From Todiramphus chloris collaris (lineage: Eukaryota; Chordata; Aves; Coraciiformes; Alcedinidae): 64,000 bases of DNA. The stretch is from positions 9,586,413-9,650,412 of the forward strand of contig JANVCC010000047.1 in NCBI GenBank assembly GCA_025345505.1. The letters are read 5' to 3'. The notes beneath the pieces were generated by a model. It ran no database searches. It worked only from the letters and a program-made list of their open reading frames with translations, and was not told the origin of the DNA. How positions within the stretch are numbered: the stretch's first letter is position 1; every line of letters starts with the position of its first letter. Positions 38,201-47,876 of this stretch are shown in pieces. Position numbers and translations under genes: made by a program.

Positions 38201-38991
38201 CCTGCGCTGGAGCCCGGCAAGACAACTCCGAACACACGGACAGAAAACCAAACAACCTTGTGCCGGCCGCTTACACCCTTGAGAAGGGAGGTCGTACACA
38301 GACAGGTAAACATGGGAAGAGGCCGAAACCCCGCCAGCTCCAACACTGCCACACGAGCCATGACAGCTCTCACGTGCTTGCAGCCAACGGCGCACCCGTC
38401 CCTCCGCACGGCTCCCCCCCCCGCTCCGGACAGGCTTTTCTCGCCGTTCACGCTGGGCGAGCTACGGGCAACCGAAAACTGTCGGGGCCCGTGCAGGGGA
38501 GAGGGCAGGCGGGGGGAGCTGCTAGGCCCCATGAAGGGGCAGACAGGACCTCGGCACGCTCCCGCCGAGACGCAGCAGGGCAGGTCCCCTGTCTCTCCGG
38601 GGACAAGAGGAAGCAGGTTAACCGCGTCGGGATCCCGGGGAGCGGCGCTGGGGAAAACCAGTGCTACGGCCGAGGGGAACCCTCCTCCCCGTCTGATGCT
38701 CCCGGCGGCTCCTATCCCGGGGCTGAGGAGATGGGCACAGAGCCGAAGCGGAGGGGGGTTGGTTTGGTGACTCCCCCCCCACGTCCCTTTCTACTGTCCT
38801 CCCCAGCAGGATACCCCTGCCTTTAGCAAAGCCGGGGCAGCGGGGGCCTGAAGGTGTCCCGGCGCAGCCCTCGGCGGGGGGCTGACCTACCTGAGCGCCG
38901 GGTACTGAAGTCCGGCTGCAGGTGAGCAGTAGACGCTGCAGTGCATTATTATGCCATAGACAAGAAGTGCTAGGATCGCTTTGCTACACAT
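35090..38991 (-). CDS. ADCYAP1: ADCYAP1: PACAP / PACAP-related peptide precursor (4 coding exons)
   Basis: Spliced CDS is the complement of 38891-38991, 36760-36894, 36166-36261 and 35090-35276: 519 nt, 172 residues plus stop. Human preproPACAP is about 176 residues, so the length fits. The product is a secreted neuropeptide precursor. PACAP activates the class B receptors PAC1, VPAC1 and VPAC2 to raise cAMP in brain, pituitary and adrenal cells. Visible in order: signal peptide (about 1-24), acidic spacer (34-77), Lys78-Arg79, PACAP-related peptide from His80, spacer, Lys126-Arg127, then PACAP38 at 128-165. Gly155-Lys156-Arg157 gives amidated PACAP27 and Gly166-Arg-Arg gives amidated PACAP38. 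PACAP begins His-Ile-Asp-Gly, the avian form; mammals have Ser at position 2. All junctions are GT-AG and phase 2, so each intron splits a codon after its second base. The start is the only ATG giving the signal peptide, 7 nt inside its exon. No frame breaks. Identification is by recognition of the mature peptide. Confidence 0.97.
35277..36165 (-). other. ADCYAP1: ADCYAP1 intron between PRP and PACAP exons
   Basis: An 889 nt GT-AG intron. Its 3' half (minus sense) is a CpG-dense block at 35280-35740. The middle holds an A-run plus an interrupted AT/GTAT microsatellite at 35770-35836. The 5' end has two A-runs at 36105-36148 (T-runs in the transcript). No additional exon is evident. Confidence 0.8.
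36166..36261 (-). CDS. ADCYAP1: ADCYAP1 third coding exon (PACAP-related / GHRH-like peptide)
   Basis: 96 nt: one base completing Arg79, 31 whole codons, and two bases shared with the next exon. The peptide starts His-Ala-Asp-Gly-Ile-Phe, a glucagon-superfamily N-terminus, and continues with [13 protein letters not shown] as in GHRH-family peptides. This is the PRP peptide, historically called GRF-like in fish and birds. In mammals PRP has lost the His N-terminus and much of its activity. The acceptor is AG at 36262-36263 and the donor GTAAGG at 36160-36165. Confidence 0.95.
36760..36894 (-). CDS. ADCYAP1: ADCYAP1 second coding exon (acidic spacer / cryptic peptide)
   Basis: 135 nt encoding residues 34-79 with shared split codons at both ends. 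The sequence runs [10 protein letters not shown] and ends Tyr-Tyr-Pro-Pro-Glu-Lys-Arg, the last two residues being the dibasic cleavage site before the PACAP-related peptide. The acceptor is the AG complementing 36895-36896 and the donor is GTGACT at 36754-36759. The human counterpart of this spacer is strongly diverged and Gly/Ala-rich. Here it is regular and acidic with a Met-Ile-Gly-Glu-Met-Tyr segment. I know of no assigned function for this cryptic peptide. Confidence 0.93.
36895..38890 (-). other. ADCYAP1: ADCYAP1 large GC-rich intron
   Basis: A 1,996 nt intron between the signal and spacer exons. It is CpG-dense through most of its length. It carries a C20 run at 37505-37524 (G20 in the transcript) and two perfect copies of a 22-bp unit at 37239-37282. 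Long open frames on both strands here follow from the GC bias and show no recognisable domains. Confidence 0.75.
37239..37297. repeat. 22-bp tandem repeat in ADCYAP1 intron
   Basis: Two perfect adjacent copies (37239-37260, 37261-37282) of a unit reading GCACGCACAGGCTGCCACAC plus AC, then a partial third copy that runs into alternating CA/CG. Part of the alternating purine-pyrimidine DNA could adopt Z-form; that is inference. Confidence 0.8.
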
Positions 38992-38998
38992 TGCCACT
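38891..38998 (-). CDS. ADCYAP1: ADCYAP1 first coding exon (start codon and signal peptide)
   Basis: Coding part is 38891-38991 (33 codons plus 2 nt). The acceptor AG lies just above 38998, giving 7 nt of 5'UTR before ATG. The product begins [17 protein letters not shown], a short n-region followed by a hydrophobic core of about 13 residues, as expected of a secretory signal. The Val-Tyr-Gly-Ile-Ile-Met-His stretch is also present in the human precursor. Cleavage is likely near the Cys-Ser-Pro at residues 22-24. The donor GTAGGT lies at 38885-38890. The exon is the complement of a GC-rich interval and is followed by an intron of about 2.0 kb. Confidence 0.95.
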
Positions 38999-39063
38999 CT
39001 GTGCGGGAGGGAAAGGAAAACCGCTGTCAAAAAAAAAAGCAGACAAACAAACCCCCAACAATT

Positions 39064-39078
39064 CCCCCCCCCCCCCCC
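39064..39078. repeat. C15 homopolymer beside ADCYAP1 first coding exon
   Basis: Fifteen C bases (G15 in the ADCYAP1 transcript), about 65 nt upstream of the first coding exon's acceptor. Confidence 0.95.
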
Positions 39079-39308
39079 GAAAAGACCCCCACCGTCCCAT
39101 GACCCACCAAGCCCCCCGGCCGAACCTGCAGGGAGGTAGCGCGTCCCCTGGGGACAAGCGCCCTGGGCAGCCAGGTGCCAGCTCGGAGAGGCGCGGAGCG
39201 GTGCCCGGAGCAGAACGCTGCCGCCGCCGCCCTCCCCGTCGGTGCGCGCCCGCCCGCCCTCCCCGGGAGTGCTGCGGAAAGGCCCGGCGAGCCGCCTTAT
39301 GTCCTTAC

Positions 39309-39367
39309 CATTAAACTCTAAACACCCGGCACTAAGAGCGTTTGTCTGCGGAACTAAAACAGCAGGT
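39309..39367 (-). other. ADCYAP1: Candidate non-coding 5'UTR exon of ADCYAP1
   Basis: On the minus strand a very long pyrimidine tract (T-rich plus a 15-C run, 39370-39480) ends in AAAG at an acceptor above 39367. 59 nt later comes a near-consensus donor, ATG followed by GTAAGGAC (donor bases 39301-39308). Mammalian ADCYAP1 genes have alternative non-coding first exons, so a spliced leader exon here is plausible. Alternatively TTTTTAAA in the same tract is a TATA-like element and this is the end of a first exon. Needs transcript evidence. Confidence 0.35.
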
Positions 39368-39369
39368 CT

Positions 39370-39500
39370 TTAAAAAGAAGAGGGGGGGGGGGGGGGAGAA
39401 AAAAAAAAAAAGAAAAAAAAAAAAAAAGAGAAAAAAAACAAACAAAAAAACCCCACCCCCACAAAAAACCTAGAAAAAAGGGAAAAAAGAAAAATCCCAA
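39370..39500. repeat. Purine low-complexity tract (G15 and A-runs)
   Basis: G15 at 39382-39396 followed by A-runs with scattered G and C to about 39500. On the minus strand this is an exceptional pyrimidine tract that could serve a splice acceptor at 39367. Confidence 0.9.
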
Positions 39501-39925
39501 AATGGTGAGGGGGGAAATCAAGCTGTCTCCCAAACTGCGGCCGAAAGGAGTTAAAACCCTCGTGGCATCGCCTTTCCGGTGGGAGAAGGACCCACGGGAT
39601 GAAAGACGCAAAAGCAGCAGTTAGTTGTCTGCTGGTTTTGAGGGAATTCACTCTAAAAAGAAAAACAGAGGATTGCAGGGGAAAAAAAAAAACACCAATA
39701 ACAAAAAAAATCCCAAACAAAAAGGAAAAAAAAGTTTGCAGGTAGCAGCACAGATCTGGAGTGGAGTCTGCAAGGGAAGGGAGAAAGAGGGATGGAGCGA
39801 GATGTCGCCGGAGAAGGGAGTACAGGGGAAGGGGGAAGAGGGCGAGCGAGCCCGGGAGGTCGCGGAGGCGGGGAGCCGCGGGCTGGCTGCGTGCGATGTT
39901 GTCTTCCCCAGATCTCTCCCCTCAC

Positions 39926-40100
39926 TGAGCGCCTTCAGCCTTCTCCTCTTCTCTTCCTGCTCGGTGGCTCCAAACTTGACCAGCCTTCCGCAGCCTTCCG
40001 TCTGATACGCAATTAGCAACAAAATCTTTGCAAACACCCTGCTTCAGCAAGAGCCCTCTTCGTAAACATTTGCCTGCGTGTTACCTTAGAGGACGGGCAA
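39926..40100 (-). other. ADCYAP1: Candidate first (non-coding) exon of ADCYAP1
   Basis: Downstream of the TATA-like site, minus-strand sequence ends at a good donor: CTCA followed by GTGAGGGG (GTGAGG is the complement of 39920-39925). The upper boundary is set only by distance from the TATA-like element and is approximate. No long ORF inside. Position and donor support it; no homology is used. Confidence 0.35.
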
Positions 40101-40129
40101 TATTGTTTGTTGCCCCCGTGGTGGTGTCC

Positions 40130-40218
40130 GGATTTTTATTCATGAATCAAATGCCTTTTTTTTTTTTTTTTTTTTTTTTCCCTAGTCACGTAATAATCGG
40201 GTATCAGAAAAGACGTCA
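40130..40218 (-). promoter_or_regulatory. Candidate ADCYAP1 promoter: CRE-like sites and TATA-like box
   Basis: Reading the minus strand: TGACGTCT (complement of 40211-40218), TTACGTGA (complement of 40186-40193), an A24 run (complement of 40156-40179), TGATTCAT with an AP-1-like core, a 10-bp palindrome ATTCATGAAT (40138-40147), then AATAAAAATCC (complement of 40130-40140) as a TATA-like box. CRE-like and TPA-responsive control of mammalian PACAP genes is established. Assigning this block as the start site is inference from motif order and distance to the coding exons. Confidence 0.45.
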
Positions 40219-40439
40219 CCACCTCAATTCCTCAAGGAACACAGTTCTGTGTCGTCCTCAAAGATGAGCTTATCAGGAGTCATAAAGCTTCTCATAAACA
40301 CCAACTCACACTCCCCACCCAAAAAAAAAAAAAAAGAAAATTGTAAAAAACAACCTCCAAAACAACAACCAAACAGCAACACAACCCCCCCCGCAACCTA
40401 TCCTACAAACCTGAAAGGATGCTTGCCACGGTCCAGTTT

Positions 40440-40975
40440 TACCTGTCGTGGGAAGGGACCAGGAGGCGGTGGAGGGCGGTTTGAGGTGGGGTGGGGGTCC
40501 CCGGACTCGGCGAGCTCCCCCCGCGGCTTTGCTCCGCGTCTCCCCGCAGGGACACTCACTCCGCGACGGAGCTCCGGCCGCCGCCGGGCGCGATCCCCCC
40601 GCGGAGCCGCTAGCGCTGAGCGCGCAGTCGGAGAAGCCCCGGCGCGGAACTTCCACGGGGATTTGGGCGTAGAAGTGTCCTTTTTTTGTGTGTGTGTTTT
40701 CCTGAGCCCCCTCTTTTTCTTTTTTTTTTTTTTTTTTCCCTAGGATTGTTAGTATTGTTCTCATTACGCAAGACTCCCCCCGGGTAAACCAGCAGCACCA
40801 TAACCGCTCCGTGTGTGCAACAGCCGTGGGCGAGGGGAACGGAGCCCACCACCCGGGGCGGAGGGGGCGGCTTTCCTCCCCCCCGCCCTTGTCCCGACCC
40901 TCTCCCCTCCCTGCCTTGTGCAGAGACAGATGTGCGACTCTCAGCGCTTGGCAGAGCGGGAGGGGAGAGGATCGC
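40440..40975. promoter_or_regulatory. CpG island upstream of ADCYAP1
   Basis: CpG-dense segment with T- and A-homopolymers (T-run near 40719-40737, A-run near 40985-41005). No protein gene seen. Location suits an upstream or alternative promoter. Confidence 0.5.
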
Positions 40976-40982
40976 CATGAGA

Positions 40983-41015
<33 letters not shown>

Positions 41016-41479
41016 GAGAGATAAAAAAAGTTGATTTGCTGGAGGGACTGGGAGGGAAATCCCTTCTCTAGGGACTTCCCCGCCGGCGGGATTATTTTCC
41101 CCTAAGTGATGCACCGGGAGCGGACCACCGGCGCACTCCCAGCAGCTGCAATTGCGCTCGTCTCCGCGCTTTCCTCCCTCGGCGGCCAAAAATCAGCCCT
41201 TCATTTCCGAGAATTACCCACAGAAATACAGGCTGCAGAAGCCATTACTGCACATTTTAATTACTGGGATCATAAGCAGAGAGTTCAGGAAGCAGCAATA
41301 ATATAGTTCTCCTGTTTTCCTATTTGAATGGGTTTGGTGTAACACGCTTAGATGAGTTATTCGAGACCAAATCGATTTCTCAAGAACAACAACAAAAAAA
41401 AATACATCATACAATTACATTCCTATTATGGTCATTTAAGGTTCCAATTATTTCCGGAGATAAAGGAAAAATTACGTGA

Positions 41480-41860
41480 ATTAATTATTCTCGCAGAAAT
41501 GGCTCCCTACGCAACGCCGGGGCAGGGGGACAGGACAGGCAGCGGGGATGTTCCCTCTGCCATCCCGTGCCGAGCGGGTAGGAGCGGGAGGGGTCTCCTG
41601 CAGGCAAAGGGACGGCGCAGGGCGGACGGCCGAGCCTCGGGGAAGGGGCCACCCCGCCGAGGGGCTTCCCCGCCGCTCTCCGCGCTCCGCCGCCGGTCCG
41701 TGAGCGGAGGGCGCCATCGCGCGGGCAGCGGCGGCCGCGGGAGGGGCGGGCTCGGGAGAGACCCCCGCAGACCCCGCCGGGCCGGGCTGTGGAAGCGGCC
41801 GGAGGGGAAGGGCCAGCCTCTGCCAGCACCGGGCTCTCGGGGCTTGCGGGGGTGGGCTCG
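41480..41860. promoter_or_regulatory. Second upstream CpG island
   Basis: CpG-dense block containing GCGGCCGC and GGGGCGGG motifs. It is separated from the previous island by AT-rich DNA with homeodomain-type TTTTAATTACT (41252-41262). No conserved ORF. Confidence 0.5.
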
Positions 41861-42276
41861 TTGGTTGGAAACGAGCCTGTGACAGCGGGTGTAAAAACGG
41901 GCTTTTCTAGAAACAAGAGTGCCAGGGATTACGTGGATAACTTCGGTTTGCAGGCTTAAGAAACGCACCCAGCCTAAAACACCGGGAAAAATATTCTCCC
42001 TTTCCAAAGAGACCAGAACCACGGGCAACGCATTTTAAAGCTGTGGCTGATTTCACTCTAGAAAATCTACTTTCGGCTACTTTTTACTTATACCGCCTCA
42101 TTTCCTCTCCCTGCTCCTTACAGAAGGCACCAGGATGCCTGAAATGCTGGGCGTCGGCAGCACAGAGACACAGATTCCCGTAAAGTAGACCCGAAGCTCC
42201 AGACCCCACGTAGCGGGCCGGTGCCATCCTGGTGGTACCACGCACACAGCAGGAACGATGTCAGGACCGTTTGCAA

Positions 42277-42330
42277 AAAAACCAACAAAAAAACAACCAA
42301 CCCCCCCCCCCCCCCCGAAAAAAAAAAATA
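42277..42330. repeat. C16 run with A-rich flanks
   Basis: CAAAAAAACCAACAAAAAAA-type sequence, C16 at 42301-42316, then A-rich sequence. Low complexity. Confidence 0.95.
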
Positions 42331-44599
42331 CAGCTTCTAAGCTCTTATTTAGGGGGAGTAACTCACACATGATTCATGACAATAAAAGTCTCATAGCATC
42401 TCAGTCTACTTCATGGGTGTGTGTGTGCAATGGGAATATGCATATGATACAATAGTGATTTGGACTGCGTAAGTGAAGGTTTAAATCTGGCCTCTGTGTA
42501 GAAGTGAATTTCTGGATAACTCTGTCATTTCAAGGCTGAGAGGGATTTGTGGTTTATAATACTTGCCTCCAAGGCAAACTCCTAAGGCATCATCTGAAGA
42601 AAAGTAGGTTTTTCACTGGCAGAATTTCCTTAATTTTTCTCCCGCCAGCTTAAATTAGACCTTTTAATTTACCTGACTATGTTATTTTAAATATCTATCT
42701 TATTAACTAGAGCATTATAATTCTATAGATATTTCTAGGGGAGCTTACATCCTCTGAGCCTTATTAAGCCTGACTGGGACTGACTGCTCTAAAACCTACT
42801 GCCATAGGTTTAATTGAAAGGAACGTGTTCCATCATGTACCATGATGAGTACCTTTTCAGCTCCTCAGAAAACCACTGTTTTGCATATTTATGCATATTT
42901 TATAAAAAATACCATGAGTAGTCTATCAAACTCAGGAACTGTATTGATCCATAAAGCTGTAGGATACCTCATGAACATTTGTCAACTGTCTAGCCACTAT
43001 ATTCATATTTTCCCAGTATGTCTCACCTTAAGGAATCTGGAAGATTGATGGATCTAAAATACATAATTTTATCACGAAAAGGCACATGTTTTTCTGCTAA
43101 TCTAGAAAAGAAAGAATTTCTTCTTCCTCAAAAGTAAACAATCCTGCCAACCCAGCTGTCTCTGTCTGTCTCTCTCTCTCACACACTATAGGTTTGTCAC
43201 CTACCTTGCTATTCTCTCTCCACAAGCCACGTATTTTACTGAGATGGCTTAGGAAACCCATTGCAGACCAGTCTGCCAATGAGTACATGTCTGCATCAAC
43301 TTTATGAACATAACACCAGCCTTCATCTTTTCTTGGCTTTCTAGTTTCCTCCTCCACGAGACCTCCATGAGACCTGGCTCCTAGGAAGGATGGAATTGTC
43401 AGGGGGGAGATAAACTCCTACATGAAGTCATTCATGTGTAGCTGTGGTCATTTGATAACAGCTAATTAGGGATTGCCTGCCAGAAGAACAGAAGTTATTA
43501 AAGCTCAAGCAGGGGAAGCCAGGGCTTGGCAGACATTTCATCACTCCCAGCTGAGACATGGCACATGCAGCAGAGTGTAAAGCCCTCATCGAGGCTAGAT
43601 CGTAGTCAACTCAGGGACAGTGAGCTGAAGTGTTTCGTTCACAGACTTGTTTTATTAAATCATCCCCTCTTGTGCTTTCTTCAAGAAAAAGCTGCAGAAT
43701 GTTTAGGCACACTGTGGAAAGCGTATACATCTGTGTGCTTTTTTATGTCTGTTGCAGACAGAAGGAGCAAAGCTGTAATCCAGACAGCTTGGTCACTCAG
43801 GGATGTTCTGGGCAGGAGGTACAAACTATGGAAAAAATAGAGGGCAACAATCAGGGACAGTACTGCAAGTCTCTCAAGACATGAGAGTCAATCCTTGCCT
43901 GGCGGCCGGGACGCTTACCCACCTCTCCGTAGGTGAACACCATCATTAGCAAAGCCTTTGTGAGGATCTTCCAGGTAATTCCTTGCTGCTTTTTATCACC
44001 TTAATTATATTCCAAGCAAACAGTTAAAAAAACCCAAAACATTCTTAAGCATATGCATGCTAGGGAAAGGTGCTGGGATTTTTTTCATTTTCTTTTCTGA
44101 AATGAGGAGGCAGGACAGTATTTCCCAGTGCAGCAGTATGGGAGAACCAGGAGTGCAGTCATCCCACTCTTGTCCCTGCTTAGAGCTCGTGGTGAGAGAC
44201 AAGGCCAGTGGGTTGCCAGTGTCTTGCAGGATTGTGCACACAGTAGCGTAGTGTTTGACCTTACGTGGTTGGCATCCTCCTCCCCCCTTCCAGTAAATGA
44301 AGCCAGATGACTGTGACAATACAGAGGCAAAGGAACAGTCATTCCTGTCCAAACACAAAGACAAGAAGAGCACTTCCCACATGAATGAAAGACCAAACAG
44401 TGGACTCAGTTCCACAAAGAGGTGCCATCACACTATGCATATGAGAATTTCCTTGGATGACCAATAGATATGTTTATGATCTCTTGTATTACATCCGAGT
44501 AAATTCATATTCTACAAGAGTAGAAAAAAATGCCCTTGATGCTTTCCGACAATGGTTCTTTGATCAATCATTTATATATGAAAAGTAGAGAAATAAATT

Positions 44600-44685
44600 T
44601 TGAAAGGCAAACAACAACCACAAAAAACAAACAAAAAAAACCCCAAAAAACCAAAAACCAAAAACAAAAACAAAAAAAAAAATAA
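44600..44685. repeat. A/C low-complexity tract
   Basis: CAAA, CCAAAAA and AACAAAAAC units; no gene. Confidence 0.9.
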
Positions 44686-46369
44686 ATCACCTTTTGGAGA
44701 TCTAATATTCCAAAGACCTACTCTCCACTAAAGCCAGGAACCTGCAAAATGCCACTAAAGATCTTGCTAGTCCGCAGAGCAGAATAAAAGCCTTTAGCGC
44801 TGGCAGCGGGTTGAGGTCTATTCCCACTCTCACTTCCATTTGGTGCAGTGTTCAAGGGAGGATAAATCCTTAAGTTGATTGTATATACAAAGTTTCACAG
44901 AATGCTGCCAAGCTATCATAATTTATACTGGACAAATAATGGCCACATACCTTTGTGTTCCAGGTTGCTTTCAATGTAGCTGTAACCCAGTGTGAATGGC
45001 AAGTACTGCTTTTATACCCAGATCTGACAGAATTTGGGGTACTTCTTTAGAAACAGTGGGACTGTTATGCGTCCAGAAACTAAAATCCACCTGTAGTTTT
45101 GAGGTATTGCTAATGGCATAGCTAACGTTATTCATAGTTTAGATTTACCAGAAATAGTTGGAACAAATTAATAATGAATTAGAGCATTTCTTATCATGGC
45201 AGGAGTGAGAGGGAATAAATAGAATCATCCATATTTTCTTATTACAAAACAGTGTGCAGCCTATTACCAAACACTACCTTGGTGCTGCTGGTGCTGGAAA
45301 ACTGTTGAAGGGTCCCTGGCTCCTGACAGTGTGCTTAATTCGGTCTGAGGGGAGCAAGACTGCACAGAAGCAGGCCAGGGCAGGCAGGTGGGGACCACCC
45401 CCCCAGGGGTGACTCCCAGCCTGCCACAGCCGGGCACCACTCAATAATTCCAATTAACCACGCTAAAGAGAACAGAGACAGGTCACGCAGAGCATGCTGA
45501 GTATCAACCAGAACCGCATATTGTGATGAGAGAATAAAATCCGTCTCACTAAGGAAATGAGAAAATGCATTTGTTTGGGCCCAGAGGCTTGTCCTCTGTG
45601 GCTCGTGTGCTCCATGGTGCAGTGTCTGCCTGACGGGGCTGCAGCCCACGGCCAAAACTGCCCTGAACGTGGGAGCCCTCCGTGCAGCTTAGCCCCAGGG
45701 AGGGCTCCTGCATCCCTTTGCTGGGCAGCAGGGCCCTGCTTGGACAGATGCACAGCTCCAGAAAGACAAAGAGTGTGGGGAGGCAACAGGGAGCTGGGTT
45801 TCCTGACTGGACAGCAGACACTGGGGCCACGTGTCAGACTGGCTGCTGTTGTAACTGGGCTTGCAGAAAGCACCATCGTGCTTACATGGTGACTGTCCCC
45901 AGCCAAGGCAATGGGTTGGATTTCTCTGTCAGCAGCCCGTGCTAACAGCTGCTTCTCTGGCTGTGTGAGTCCAGGGGCTATTTTAGCACCCAGTTGCCTT
46001 TAACTGCCAGTTTCTGGGCTTCTTGGGCTCTGAAACATGCCACAATCAAACAACGTGAAATGAATATCTAACTGCAGACATGTCCCACTAAGGAACATTT
46101 AAAGGTCAAAGCCTGTAATTATAAGGCAGCATCACTGTTTTTAAACATTTTTTTTTTTTAGAATCATTTAATTTCAATAAAGTGCTTGGATCTACTTAGC
46201 CTAAGGGAAAATGGGTGATTCTTAGTTTTCATATTTAAAGATAGCAAAAAGAATTTCTCCTATGTGGCCTTATGGCCCAATCTATCTCTATCCTCTAATA
46301 AAATGTATTTCTCTAACAGCTGAGACAATGAATCACTTAAACAGAATTGGATTACAATCTCCATTACTT

Positions 46370-46500
46370 GAAAATCTTTGAAGTCAGGCTTTCTGTCTTT
46401 TAAAAGATCCCATGCTATTGAGCCATTCTTTGCCCTGCTCTATGCAAAGGTCAGACTAGATGTTTGCAATGGCCTCTTGTAATGTCAAAAATCAGTCTCC
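46370..46500 (+). mobile_element. Possible ancient CR1-like LINE end
   Basis: AAAGGTCAGACTAGATG followed by TTGCAATGGCCTCTTGTAAT resembles the 3'UTR of old amniote CR1 families (GGTCAGACTAGATGATC...ATGGTCCCTTCT). Short and diverged. Confidence 0.4.
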
Positions 46501-47295
46501 GATCCTTGTAATGCCACAGGAAAGACTCACTGATTTCAGACAGAACTGCACTAGAGTTATTGACCTTTCTTATTAGGAATGAAGATTGCCTGCAGAAACT
46601 CCTATGGGATTTCATAACTCCACGTATGTGTCTATTGAGCTCATTATGTAAATACCACTGCCTTTGGTCATTTTTGAATTTCATAGGAGTTTACAGAGCT
46701 CAACACAACCAGAAGCTGCGAGGACATTGCAAGACTGAACCTTCTCCTTTGACTTCTTGTGTTGCATCTCCAGAAGTAACTGGATTTGTTGACAATAGCA
46801 AAAAGTAATAACTATGATAATCTGTAGACATGCTTAAAATCCTGAAACTTTCATATGATACTTTTTTACCTGTAGTGACATTCCTTTTCCCGAGGCTTTC
46901 TTGCCACCAAGTGTGAGTATTATTGGCTTTGCATATGAGCTTTCAGAAAAAAAGTAGTTAATTGCATTTAATTTGCAGTGATTCTCTGACATATTTTACA
47001 CTACAGCAAAACCAGTTCTCTTCTAAGTCTCAGTAAAACTTGAGATTGTTCTAAAATATATTCATTGGTTTTAACTATCTGAAATTAATATCTTACCATT
47101 GGATAAAGAACTTTAGTTAGCTTCTCTGATTTGAAATCTGAGACAAGAATTTGCTTTGAAACACAATAGACAAGAACTATGAGCGAGGAGTTATAGAAAT
47201 AACATAACTTTATCATCTAATGCTAACAATTACAGGTAGTTTTGATTTTTTTTTTTTTCCCAATAAGAAACTTTATACGTTTCACTTATCAATTT
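46501..47295. other. Intergenic DNA, no gene seen
   Basis: AT-rich, unique-looking, ending at the G16 low-complexity tract. Confidence 0.55.
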
Positions 47296-47390
47296 GGGGG
47301 GGGGGGGGGGGAAAAAAACCCAAACCAACCAACCAACTAAAACCAAACCCAAAACAAACAAACAAACAAAACCCCACAACAACAAAAGTC
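47296..47390. repeat. G16 run followed by CAAA/CCAA low-complexity tract
   Basis: G16 at 47296-47311, then A7 and repeated CCAA, CAAA units to about 47390. Low complexity; no gene. Confidence 0.95.
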
Positions 47391-47486
47391 CCCCAAACTA
47401 CAATATTCTAATCACATTCAAAAGAAAGCCATTGTCAAGATCATTTTTTTTATTTAAACCTCTTTTCTATGGAAAGTAAATAACTG

Positions 47487-47876
47487 TGTCCTGGTTTCAG
47501 TGGGACACAGTCCCAGGCCAGCCGTGGTCTGCAGGCCATGAGCAGTTTGGGGTCAGCCAGGGCAGCTGCCCCAAGCTGTCTCCAGGTGTGTCCCAGCCCA
47601 GAAACCTCCCGATCGATATAAAGGGGGACATCTGCTAGTAACGAAGGCTTCTGTTTGAGCTTCTCCTGCTGACTGCTTTCCTGTTTATTGTGACCGATGT
47701 ATGTTTGCTGGGTTGAGTATAACGTTCTATATATTGGTGTGATTTTTTGCTGTTTTGTTAAAGCTATTTTCATTTCAACTGGTGAGCCTCCTCTCCTTTT
47801 CCAGATCTCCCTTCTCTGCTGGGGGGAGGTCACTGAGTGATAGAGCAACTGCTGTAGTTCAGTCCTAGGTATAAGC
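47487..47876 (+). mobile_element. Solo LTR of avian ERV
   Basis: Begins TGTCCTGGTTTCAGTGGGAC, the characteristic start of avian ERV LTRs. It contains a TATA box (GATATAAAGGGGG, about 47616-47628) and a run resembling R/U5 with GAGCAACTGCTGTAGTTCAG near the end. The terminal CA is eroded, so the 3' boundary is approximate. No internal viral sequence follows, so it is probably a solo LTR left by recombination. Confidence 0.75.

Larger units (their letters stand above)
35200..39300. promoter_or_regulatory. CpG island complex over ADCYAP1
   Basis: High GC with abundant CG dinucleotides through all coding exons and introns, interrupted by short AT microsatellites. It explains the many long overlapping open frames on both strands here. 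CpG islands covering the whole gene are common for compact neuropeptide genes. Confidence 0.75.
41861..46369. other. Upstream intergenic DNA, no gene seen
   Basis: AT-rich with low-complexity tracts at 42277-42330 and 44600-44685 and a 17-bp inverted repeat at 42831-42847. The 45330-45960 part is GC-richer but has no recognisable frame. Confidence 0.55.

Noticed and set aside
37675..38826. 383-codon plus-strand open frame opposite the large ADCYAP1 intron
   Set aside because: Composition-driven frame in CpG-dense DNA. It is Pro/Arg/Gly/Ser-rich with no recognisable domain, and several other long frames overlap it on both strands.
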